Notes under the pieces: generated by a model
Told to the model about the DNA's origin: nothing
Databases searched by the model: none
The model's input: the letters and a program-made list of their open reading frames with translations, nothing else
Part shown: positions 14,712 through 22,068 of the stretch, piece by piece
How positions within the stretch are numbered: the stretch's first letter is position 1
Layout: each line of letters opens with the position of its first letter
Source: JAAGZL01 sp964628835
GTDB taxonomy: Bacteria; Pseudomonadota; Gammaproteobacteria; Chromatiales; Chromatiaceae
Reading direction: 5' to 3'
DNA length: 27,220 nucleotides
Assembly: GCA_964628835.1 (NCBI GenBank)
Contig: CAZVME010000043.1
Location: 1-27,220 of the forward strand
Translations under genes and position numbers: made by a program

Positions 14712-15527
14712 TTACCAGTAGCGTTCCAGGTGTACCTGTCCCGGTGTTTTCTTTTTATGCTCTGCAAAGCCATCAGATGTAAGTATGGCAGCCATATCCT
14801 CTACCATGGCCGGGTTGCCGCACAGGAAGATGTGGGTGTTCTCCGGGGTGGCTGGAGTGTCCCATGCGGCGTCGGCCACACCGTTTTTCCACAACTCCTG
14901 GATATGGCCTCTGTTCCCAGCCCACGTGGTGATCTCGTATTCCGGTCGGGTGATGGCAGGTATGTAGTGGAAGTTGTCCAGCATATTGTTCAGGGTGCTC
15001 AGTTCCGAGTTGTAACCCAGGTCCCAGGAGTGTCTGGCGCCGTGTATCACGGTAAAGTTTCTTTTATCACCCGGTTTGATGAAGGTACGGATCATGCTTA
15101 TATATGGGGCGAGACCGGTGCCGGTTCCCATCATGATCAGGTTGGACTCGGGTGGGATCTGATCCAGGGTGAACATGCCGCTGATCTTGGGACGCAGTAA
15201 TAACCGGTCTCCACGCTGCAGGCAGAACAGCCTGGGAGTCAAGGAACCGGAACGCACCAGTGAAATATAGAATTCAAGAAACTCCTTATCCTTTGAAGAT
15301 GAGGCAATCGAATAGGAGCGCATGATGAACTTGTCTGGGGCAGGTGGCTCTTCCTCAGCATCAGAAATTGCAATTCTGGGGGAAGCAGCTGGCAGACCCA
15401 GCACTGCAAACTGGCCCGGACTGTAATCTGGGATCTCCCAACCCTCAGGTATTACCCGGAGGATCATGGTCTCTGGTGTCAGGAAGGTAACCTCGCCAAC
15501 AATTGCATTTAACTCTTTTATAGCCAT
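14712..15527 (-). CDS. fpr: Ferredoxin--NADP(+) reductase
   Basis: A 271-residue flavoprotein with the FAD motif RSYSIASS (70-77), the NADP-binding GTGTGLAPY (134-142), the FLCGNPAM motif and a C-terminal aromatic end (HLERYW) typical of bacterial subclass FPR, where the terminal Trp stacks on FAD. It exchanges electrons between NADPH and ferredoxin or flavodoxin. It is the first gene of the set that continues into the di-iron hydroxylase and rubredoxin. The start ATG has a weak GGAAAC upstream. Confidence 0.94.
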   Translation of the reverse strand: MAIKELNAIVGEVTFLTPETMILRVIPEGWEIPDYSPGQFAVLGLPAASPRIAISDAEEEPPAPDKFIMRSYSIASSSKDKEFLEFYISLVRSGSLTPRLFCLQRGDRLLLRPKISGMFTLDQIPPESNLIMMGTGTGLAPYISMIRTFIKPGDKRNFTVIHGARHSWDLGYNSELSTLNNMLDNFHYIPAITRPEYEITTWAGNRGHIQELWKNGVADAAWDTPATPENTHIFLCGNPAMVEDMAAILTSDGFAEHKKKTPGQVHLERYW

Positions 15528-15718
15528 ATTGTTTCCATATGTTATGAATATGTTCGTTAAGAGTAATCCACTAAATAGTCATTTCTGAAATTTTTTCAAG
15601 CTTGGCAAAGATGGTTATTCAGGTTTCGTGGATTATCAATTTACCTTGTATCAACCGTATCCCAGTTATGTACAATACGTTACAGTATTAGTTACCAGTT
15701 AAATAGCTTTATAGCTAG

Positions 15719-15744
15719 GGAGCCTCTGATTAATCAGAGGCTCC
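15719..15744. repeat. Perfect 26-bp palindrome
   Basis: The half-site GGAGCCTCTGATT is followed immediately by its exact reverse complement, giving a 13+13 palindrome centred on TTAA. It shares CTCTGATTAA with the second inverted repeat 86 bases downstream. It has no T-tract after it and lies between divergent genes, so it is not an ordinary terminator. It may be a fused pair of transposon ends or an operator. Confidence 0.95.
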
Positions 15745-15829
15745 AGCAGCACATGAATGTGTTGCCATTTTCTATGGTTATATGCCATTGAAAATGAAGA
15801 AAATGTAAAAATGCATATTTCATTTACGT

Positions 15830-15865
15830 GCTCTGATTAAAGCTATGGATGGCTTTAATCAGAGC
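15830..15865. repeat. 14-bp inverted repeat with 8-base loop
   Basis: GCTCTGATTAAAGC (15830-15843) and its exact reverse complement GCTTTAATCAGAGC (15852-15865) flank the loop TATGGATG. The core CTCTGATTAA is shared with the palindrome at 15719. It covers an in-frame ATG (15845) that could be mistaken for the kefF start. Confidence 0.95.
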
Positions 15866-15910
15866 TTCTATAGGCATAACCTGATAGAGCAGGATGCTGA
15901 GGGCATCCAG

Positions 15911-16477
15911 ATGTCAGAAGATACTCCCCCGTATATTCAATTACTTTTCGTGCATCCATTTCCGCACCGTTCCAAGGTGAACTGCGCATTGCGGGATGGG
16001 GTGCGGGATATCCCTGGGGTACATGTCAATGATTTATATGAGCGTTATCCGAATTTCTATATCGACATAGAGAGGGAGCAGCAGGCCCTGCGCAAGACAG
16101 ACCTGTTGGTGGTGCAACACCCATTCTACTGGTATAGCGCACCAGCCATGCTCAAACAGTGGCAGGATGTGGTTCTTGAGTACGGCTTTGCCTTTGGGGC
16201 GGGTGGTGATGCCTTGCGAGGGAAGGATTTTATGTCAGTGATTTCGGTTGGCCAGAACAGGTCGTCCTATCGTCCACAAGGACACAACCGGCACTTGATA
16301 GATGAGGTGCTTACGCCTTATGCGTGTATGGCCAATCACTGTGGTATGCATTATCAGGCCCCAGTTGTTGCGTATAACTCGCATAAACTGAGTGATGTGG
16401 AGTTGTCTGACCTGGTTGAAGTATACCGTGCGCGTCTGCTGAACTACCGACCGGGAGGTGATGGAAATGACGAATGA
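15911..16477 (+). CDS. kefF: KefF-like NAD(P)H:quinone oxidoreductase, ancillary to KefC
   Basis: From ATG 15911 the protein is 188 residues with a flavodoxin-like fold: LLFVHPFPHRSKVN (FMN phosphate loop), DLYERYPNFYIDIEREQ, LLVVQHPFYWYSAPAMLKQW and GFAFGAGGDALRGK. E. coli KefF has the same sequence of motifs. KefF is a flavin quinone reductase that binds KefC and is needed for full efflux activity. An in-frame ATG at 15845 lies inside a palindrome without a ribosome site, whereas 15911 has GAGGG upstream and matches the family's N-terminus. It overlaps kefC by 11 bases. Confidence 0.9.
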   Translation: MSEDTPPYIQLLFVHPFPHRSKVNCALRDGVRDIPGVHVNDLYERYPNFYIDIEREQQALRKTDLLVVQHPFYWYSAPAMLKQWQDVVLEYGFAFGAGGDALRGKDFMSVISVGQNRSSYRPQGHNRHLIDEVLTPYACMANHCGMHYQAPVVAYNSHKLSDVELSDLVEVYRARLLNYRPGGDGNDE

Positions 16478-18275
16478 ACATCACCTTATCCTGAATGGTA
16501 TTGTGTATCTCTCTGCTAGCGTTATAGCTGTGCCAATCATGAAACGGCTAGGGCTGGGGTCGGTGCTTGGATACCTGACCGCTGGAGCCGTTATTGGCCC
16601 GTGGGGGGTTGGCTTTGTCGAGAATGTTGATGACATACGACATTTTGCCGAGTTTGGTGTGGTGCTGCTGCTGTTTATTATCGGTCTTGAACTCAAACCA
16701 AAACGTCTCTGGAAGATGCGCCGTTCCATCATGGGCATGGGCGGCAGCCAGCTTTTCCTGACCACATTGGTGCTGTTTCTGGTTGGTCTGGCACTGGGTT
16801 ACTCCTTTAACGTATCCCTGGTTGTGGCTATGGGCCTCTCCCTCTCCTCAACGGCCATTGCCTTACAGAGCCTGAAGGAGCGCAACCAGCTCTCTACCAG
16901 TGCTGGAAACTCGGTGTTTTCGGTGCTGCTGTTCCAAGATATTGCTGTAATCCCCATTCTGGCTCTGCTGCCTGCTCTAGGTCTGGCCGTTGGGGATACG
17001 GATGGGGATGCGCTGCTGGGAATGCTCAAAGCAGCCGCGGTTATTGGCGCCATTGTGGTGGGTGGACGCTATCTTATTCGGCCTATATTTCGCTATATTG
17101 CCAATACCGGCATGCGAGAGATATTCACCGCCTTTGCCCTGTTGTTGGTGTTTGGCATCTCCCTGTTGGTGAATGCGGTTGGCATGTCTATGGCCCTGGG
17201 CGCCTTCCTGGCCGGGGTGCTTCTGGCGGAGTCCGAATATCGGCATGAACTGGAGGTGGAGATAGAGCCATTTAAGGGGCTGCTGATGGGGCTGTTCTTT
17301 ATCTCGGTCGGCATGTCCATCGACTTTGGCTTGCTGCTTAGAGAACCCATGACCATCCTGGCGCTGACGGCTTTGCTGGTGGTGGCTAAGGGGCTGGTGC
17401 TCTGGTTGTTGGCCAGGTTCGGTAATATACCCAAGAGTCAGGTAAGTCTGTTTGTGTTCCTGCTATCCCAGGGTGGTGAATTTGCCTTTGTGATCTTTTC
17501 TGTGGCCTCAGGTAGCGGTGTGCTGGATAAGGCAGCAGTGGATTATCTGGTGGTGATTGTGGCGCTTTCCATGTTGACCACACCGTTCCTGTTGCTGTTC
17601 TATGAGCATGTGATAACTCCGCGCTTTATCAATCTGGACCAGCCCAAGGAAGCGGACCAGATAGATGAGGATGATAATCCGGTGATCATCGCCGGTTTCG
17701 GTAGATTTGGCAGGACTGTGGGGCGTTTGTTGCATGCCAACGGGATACCCACCACTATTCTGGATCATGATCCGGATCAGATTGAGGCCATCCGCAAATT
17801 TGGTTACAAGGTCTATTATGGAGATTCAAGTCGGCATGCAGTACTGGCGGCTGCCGGGGCCGATAAGGCCAAGTTGTTGATTATTACCATCGATGATGCA
17901 GATGTGACATTACATATCATCGAGCAGGCGCAGAAACACTTTCCCCACCTGACCATACTGGCCCGGGCCCGCAACAATGGCCACGCATATGAAATATTAC
18001 GTCGTGGTGTACATCTGTTCCAGCGCGAGATGTATGACTCAGCTCTGCATCTTGGGGAAGAGGCGCTGAAACAGATGGGATTTGGCGCCTACAGATCCAG
18101 AAATGCTGCACAGGTGTTCCAGGACTATGATCGGAAGCTGCTATTGAAAATGTTTGAGGTAGAAGCGCCAGAGGATCGCAGATTGCTGTCGCTGCAGACC
18201 AGGGAACAACTTGAGCAGGTGCTTACCGCCGATGCTGAAGAGATGGCAAAGCAGAACCGCCAGGGTTGGGTTTGA
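16467..18275 (+). CDS. kefC: Glutathione-regulated K+/H+ antiporter KefB/KefC type
   Basis: A 602-residue CPA2 antiporter with about 12-13 membrane helices (1-385) followed by a cytosolic RCK/TrkA-N domain (about 404-520) carrying the Rossmann motif GFGRFG at 410-415. The regulatory loop reads HELEVEIEPFKGLLMGLFFISVGM, close to the HALESDIEPFKG loop of E. coli KefC but with Glu for the gating Asp. Kef systems release K+ and acidify the cytoplasm when glutathione adducts of electrophiles bind. GGGAGG at 16453-16458 favours ATG 16467 over upstream GTG 16458 and ATG 16461. Overlap with kefF supports one operon. KefB versus KefC cannot be settled, but KefF partners suggest KefC. Confidence 0.92.
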   Translation: MTNEHHLILNGIVYLSASVIAVPIMKRLGLGSVLGYLTAGAVIGPWGVGFVENVDDIRHFAEFGVVLLLFIIGLELKPKRLWKMRRSIMGMGGSQLFLTTLVLFLVGLALGYSFNVSLVVAMGLSLSSTAIALQSLKERNQLSTSAGNSVFSVLLFQDIAVIPILALLPALGLAVGDTDGDALLGMLKAAAVIGAIVVGGRYLIRPIFRYIANTGMREIFTAFALLLVFGISLLVNAVGMSMALGAFLAGVLLAESEYRHELEVEIEPFKGLLMGLFFISVGMSIDFGLLLREPMTILALTALLVVAKGLVLWLLARFGNIPKSQVSLFVFLLSQGGEFAFVIFSVASGSGVLDKAAVDYLVVIVALSMLTTPFLLLFYEHVITPRFINLDQPKEADQIDEDDNPVIIAGFGRFGRTVGRLLHANGIPTTILDHDPDQIEAIRKFGYKVYYGDSSRHAVLAAAGADKAKLLIITIDDADVTLHIIEQAQKHFPHLTILARARNNGHAYEILRRGVHLFQREMYDSALHLGEEALKQMGFGAYRSRNAAQVFQDYDRKLLLKMFEVEAPEDRRLLSLQTREQLEQVLTADAEEMAKQNRQGWV

Positions 18276-18423
18276 TCGTGTCTGGATCTGGTTTCAGCAT
18301 CTGCATAGGCATATCGTCACCCCCACACTCAGGAGTTATTTAAACTACAATTCACTATACAACTTGCAGTACTGGCCACTTGGTATAGCGGCCAACAAAG
18401 AACAAATCAGAGGCTTCTTACCC

Positions 18424-20508
18424 ATGGCAGCAAATGCTCTGAAGAGCGAAACCAGTCCCTACCTGTTGCAGCATGCGAACAATCCGGTGCAGTGGTATCC
18501 ATGGGGTCCTGCAGCGCTGGAGGTGGCGCGCAGTGAGAATAGGCCTATCCTCCTGTCCATCGGCTACTCCGCGTGTCACTGGTGCCATGTTATGGCCCAT
18601 GAATCCTTTGAGGATGGGGAGACTGCCGCCCTGATGAATGAGCTGTTTGTGAATATCAAGGTGGATCGGGAAGAACGCCCGGATCTGGATAAGATTTACC
18701 AGACTGCACATCATCTGCTGGTGCAACGTGGTGGTGGCTGGCCCCTGACGGTATTTCTCACCCCGGAACAACAGATTCCATTTTTCACCGGGACCTACTA
18801 CCCCAAGCAGCCGAGCCATGGTCTGCCTTCATTCAGGGATCTGCTCCTTGGAATATCCAGGTTTTTTCAGGAGAACCGGGGTGAAATAGATCGACAGAGT
18901 AGTTCGCTGCTGAATGCCATGCAGAATATAGCGCCGGCGGCAGGGGGTGATGCCATGGCAATTTCAGCCACTCCACTAAGCCGGTTCAAGGTGCAGGCGA
19001 GAGAGAGTTTTGACACGGCCTACGGCGGATTTGGGGGGGCGCCCAAGTTTCCACACTCGTCCAATATGGAACTGTTGTTGCGACAACATGCGGCAAGTGT
19101 CATCGCCGGCGAACATGGTGGTGAGTCGTGGGATATGACCGCCCTGAGCCTGAGGAACATGGCCCATGGCGGGATCTTTGATCAACTGGGAGGCGGCTTC
19201 TACCGCTACTCAGTGGACGAGAAGTGGATGATCCCGCATTTTGAGAAGATGTTGTATGACAACGGACAGTTGCTGGGCCTGTACAGCATGGCTTGGCAGA
19301 TATCCCGAGACCGCATATTCGAACAGGCCACGCGGGAGATCGCACAGTGGGTAGTGGGTGAGATGCAGTCACCGGATGGTGGCTACTACTCATCCCTGGA
19401 TGCAGACACTGAGGCCGGGGAGGGGGAGTTCTATGTCTGGGACAAGGATGAGCTCTCCACGCATCTGACCGCGAAGGAGTATGCGGCATTCAGTATGCGC
19501 TTTGGTCTGGACCGCGCTCCAAACTTTGAGGGCAAGTGGCACCTCCACGTCTACACCGATCTGAACACCATAGCTGAGCATTGTGAAATTGAGCCAGAAC
19601 GGGTGGTGGCGCTACTGGATAGCGCCAGGGCTAAGCTGCTGACGCTGCGTGGTGGACGGCTGGCGCCGGGAAGGGATGAAAAGATCCTCACCTCCTGGAA
19701 TGGTTTAATGATCAGGGGTATGGCGTTGGCCGCGCGGGTTTTTGGGCGAGCTGAATGGATAATATCTGCGGAACGGGCGCTGGATTTTGTAAAGAAAGCC
19801 CTGTGGCGGGATGGACGGCTACTGGCTACCTGCAAGGATGGGCGTGCGCATCTGCCTGCATATCTGGATGACTATGCCTTTATGATCGATGCCATTATGA
19901 CGCTACTGGCTGCTCGCTGGCGGGACGGCGATCTGGATTTCGCCATACAGTTGGCAGACCGGCTGTTGGAGAGTTTTGAAGACAGGGAACTGGGCGGTTT
20001 CTACTTTACCGCCCATGATCACGAGCAGCTGTTTCATCGTCCCAAACCTGCATCTGATGAATCCATGCCCTCCGGCAATGGTATTGCCGCCCAGGTTCTG
20101 GGGCGCCTGGGACATCTTCTGGGGGAACAACGCTATCTGGATGCCGCCGAGGGGGTGATTGTTGCCTACTGGAGTCAGTTGGAGCAGATGCCAAATGCCC
20201 ATGGTTCCATGCTCATTGCCCTACATGACTACCTGTATCCACCCAGAGTGGTAGTGGCGCGTGGCGACCCTGGGGAGCTTGCCACATGGACAAAACGGGC
20301 CAATGAAAATTATGCGCCCGGACGTATCATCCTGGCGGTGCCTGCCGATGCAGGGCCGTTGCCTGCGGCTCTGGAACAGCGCGTGGCCCAAGAGCAAATA
20401 GCGGCCTATGTGTGTGATGGATTCAGCTGTGGTCCGGCAATAACAGACCCGACTCAGTTTGATGCCGAAATGACCCGGGATGAGGTGACGCCGCCGCTCA
20501 TGGGGTAG
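18424..20508 (+). CDS. YyaL/DUF255 thioredoxin domain-containing protein (Spermatogenesis-associated 20 family)
   Basis: From ATG 18424 the protein is 694 residues, normal for the family. It has an N-terminal DUF255 thioredoxin-like domain with the hallmark SACHWCHVM (C51 and C54) and EERPDLDKIYQ, followed by an (alpha/alpha)6-barrel glycosidase-like region: GGGFYRYSVDEKWMIPHFEKM, DADTEAGEGEFYVW and LTSWNGLMIRGMA. The biochemical function of this widespread family is not established. A much longer frame extends upstream into kefC (to 18211), but the conserved start NALKSETSPYLLQHANNPV and an AGAGG about ten bases upstream favour 18424. It lies 148 bases after kefC on the same strand. Confidence 0.93.
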   Translation: MAANALKSETSPYLLQHANNPVQWYPWGPAALEVARSENRPILLSIGYSACHWCHVMAHESFEDGETAALMNELFVNIKVDREERPDLDKIYQTAHHLLVQRGGGWPLTVFLTPEQQIPFFTGTYYPKQPSHGLPSFRDLLLGISRFFQENRGEIDRQSSSLLNAMQNIAPAAGGDAMAISATPLSRFKVQARESFDTAYGGFGGAPKFPHSSNMELLLRQHAASVIAGEHGGESWDMTALSLRNMAHGGIFDQLGGGFYRYSVDEKWMIPHFEKMLYDNGQLLGLYSMAWQISRDRIFEQATREIAQWVVGEMQSPDGGYYSSLDADTEAGEGEFYVWDKDELSTHLTAKEYAAFSMRFGLDRAPNFEGKWHLHVYTDLNTIAEHCEIEPERVVALLDSARAKLLTLRGGRLAPGRDEKILTSWNGLMIRGMALAARVFGRAEWIISAERALDFVKKALWRDGRLLATCKDGRAHLPAYLDDYAFMIDAIMTLLAARWRDGDLDFAIQLADRLLESFEDRELGGFYFTAHDHEQLFHRPKPASDESMPSGNGIAAQVLGRLGHLLGEQRYLDAAEGVIVAYWSQLEQMPNAHGSMLIALHDYLYPPRVVVARGDPGELATWTKRANENYAPGRIILAVPADAGPLPAALEQRVAQEQIAAYVCDGFSCGPAITDPTQFDAEMTRDEVTPPLMG

Positions 20509-20584
20509 TGGTTCTGGCCTGGTTCGAGTTATAGACGATGTTCAGCCGGCCACGACAAGAGATCACTGCGCCACTGTAGTCATT

Positions 20585-20761
20585 CTACTGCAAATGCTGA
20601 TAACGCAGCTCGTGGGCCAGCGTGAACAGGCCTGTCTTTTGATTATTCAATGAGTCAGGGTCTTCAAGTAAACGCCAGCCCATCGTTGCAACTTTTGCTA
20701 ATGGGGTGACCATTAGCTGCAAGTAGCGCCTTGACCTGACATTTTCTTGAAGACCTGAACG
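20585..20761 (-). pseudogene. Unidentified C-terminal gene fragment
   Basis: A 58-codon open stretch on the minus strand, bounded upstream by TGA, includes an ATG at 20713. It has protein-like composition (KVATMGWRLLEDPDSL, then KTGLFTLAHELRYQHLQ). I do not recognise the family. The absence of a ribosome site and the neighbouring repeat-like sequence suggest the 3' remnant of a lost gene, but a chance open frame is quite possible. Confidence 0.3.
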
Positions 20762-20857
20762 TCACCTATTAAGGTTGCCGGGTTAATAGTGCGGAGCATG
20801 CAAATTTACAGGGCTATCAGGTGGTCTATAGGTTGAGTGACTCCTGATTAAAGTCAT

Positions 20858-21104
20858 GCACTGATTGCGTTACTGCGCAAAATCGCCTAGTTTAAGATAT
20901 CCTGCGCGTGAAATGGCTGAATTCCTTGCCAAGCAGGCTAATTCCGAAATTGATGATTTTGAGCGTAACCCAGTTAGGACTAGGGTGATGTTACTCCCTG
21001 GCCTTGATATGGCTCGCTCATATGGAATGGCTGCGCTTCGTTCGCTATGCTGCGTCAGGAAGCAGGCTCACCACGAGCGTGATCCTGCTTAACTTAATCA
21101 GTGC
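20858..21104. mobile_element. MITE-like segment with imperfect terminal inverted repeats
   Basis: GCACTGATT at 20858-20866 is matched by its exact reverse complement AATCAGTGC at 21096-21104; the outer 20 bases of the two ends agree at 14 positions. The ends resemble the CTGATTAA motifs at 15719 and 15830. Inside are an open frame of 75 codons with no recognisable domain and a hairpin near the right end (AAGCAGG with CCTGCTT). No target duplication is evident. It may be an insertion-sequence-derived miniature element. Confidence 0.35.
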
Positions 21105-21232
21105 TTTCTTAGTGTTTAGCGTCTTGAGAAAAGCCTGGAACATGGATACAGGTCGTCTTACCGGCTGATCGGTCTGCTGTATATTCTACAAAATAGTATT
21201 TTTGTGCATACCATCTATTAGGAGCCTACAAT

Positions 21233-21781
21233 ATGAAAAAAAGTGTTCTATTACTATCAGCCATACTTTTAGCCAGCGCCGTGCAAGCAAGTCAGCACGA
21301 TTCACAAGCGCTTGTGGCGCGCACCACCATCAAGGCCTTTGCTAAACAGCTCGGGGGTGAGTTGAAGACGGCCATGAAGGCAGGTGGCCCCGTCAAAGCC
21401 ATCAGCGTTTGCAACCTCAAGGCTCAGGAGATCGCCAAGAAAACCAATGAAAATAGCAGCACGCAGATCAGTCGCACCAGTCTGAAAAACCGCAATTCGG
21501 GTAATGCACCTACGGATTGGCAGCGTGCAGTGTTGCTTAAGTTTGAAGAGCGCAAAGCAGCTGGTGAGGACGTAACCAAGATGGATCATTTGGAAGTTGT
21601 TGGTGGCGAGTTCCGTTACATGAAGGCGATTCCGACCGCTGAGATATGCCTCAAGTGTCATGGGGCCAATATTGCTCCCAAGGTTGCCGCCAAGCTGGAT
21701 GAGCTCTATCCTGAAGATAAAGCGCGTGGCTTCAATAAGGGTGACATTCGTGGCGCCTTCTATGTGACGCAGCCCAAGTAA
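21233..21781 (+). CDS. Periplasmic DUF3365 (Tll0287-like) c-type haem protein
   Basis: The 182-residue protein begins with a signal peptide (cleavage near AVQA-S, 19/20) and has the DUF3365 pattern: a conserved Cys60 in ISVCNLKAQ, the NRNSGNAPTDWQ segment and the haem-binding CLKCH at 139-143. Members of this family are single-haem sensor-like proteins, either free in the periplasm or fused to signalling proteins; here it is free-standing. It probably binds one covalent haem and could serve in redox sensing or electron transfer. It has its own terminator at 21813-21838, so it is monocistronic. Confidence 0.9.
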   Translation: MKKSVLLLSAILLASAVQASQHDSQALVARTTIKAFAKQLGGELKTAMKAGGPVKAISVCNLKAQEIAKKTNENSSTQISRTSLKNRNSGNAPTDWQRAVLLKFEERKAAGEDVTKMDHLEVVGGEFRYMKAIPTAEICLKCHGANIAPKVAAKLDELYPEDKARGFNKGDIRGAFYVTQPK

Positions 21782-21812
21782 ATCAACTAGTTACATCTAG
21801 TTGGATGCAAGT

Positions 21813-21838
21813 AGGCCGGTCTTAGACCGGCCTTTTTT
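21813..21838 (+). terminator. Intrinsic terminator of the DUF3365 gene
   Basis: AGGCCGGTC (21813-21821) pairs perfectly with GACCGGCCT (21825-21833) around the loop TTA, followed by a six-T tract (21833-21838). It lies 32 bases after the stop codon. Confidence 0.95.
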
Positions 21839-21886
21839 ATTGTCCGCTAGAACATAGTAAATAAATGGCAGGATGAGTGAAATTAA

Positions 21887-21914
21887 TTGGCTGGGATTAG
21901 CAATAGCATAATAC
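21887..21914 (+). promoter_or_regulatory. Possible sigma-70 promoter of the PPi-PEPCK gene
   Basis: TTGGCT (21887-21892), a 16-base spacer and TAATAC (21909-21914) form a reasonable -35/-10 pair about 155 bases upstream of the coding start. No other strong candidate lies between the upstream terminator and the gene. Confidence 0.35.
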
Positions 21915-22068
21915 TATGATGTAAATCTCGTATAGAAGCTGGTGGTGATAGAGGCCGATAATGTCCCATACCGTTAGTATTTTTTATACAACCAGTTGGG
22001 TCGGTTTACTAGCCGGGCCCGTTACAGTATTGCAATCCGAACCATAATGGACGGATGTGGAGAAGAGT

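Larger units (their letters stand above)
15528..15910. other. Intergenic region between divergent fpr and kefF
   Basis: These 383 bases contain no gene. They hold the two inverted repeats listed separately, an AT-rich stretch between them (15745-15829), and presumably the divergent promoters of the fpr and kefF units, for which I see no convincing consensus. Confidence 0.5.
20509..21232. other. 724-bp gene-poor region
   Basis: No intact gene is recognisable. The left part holds a short relic-like frame on the minus strand (20585-20761) and hairpin-forming sequence: GCTAATGG (20697-20704) with CCATTAGC (20710-20717), and the inverted GGTCTTCAAG/CTTGAAGACC pair. The right part holds a MITE-like segment (20858-21104). 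The end contains the leader of the haem-protein gene with AGGAG about ten bases before its ATG. Confidence 0.6.

Noticed and set aside
15845..15910. Longer kefF start at ATG 15845
   Set aside because: It lies in the loop of an inverted repeat, has no ribosome site, and adds residues absent from the KefF family; ATG 15911 fits better.
18211..18423. 71-residue N-terminal extension of the YyaL-like protein
   Set aside because: It would overlap the kefC 3' end by 65 bases and precedes the family's conserved N-terminus, which starts at 18424.
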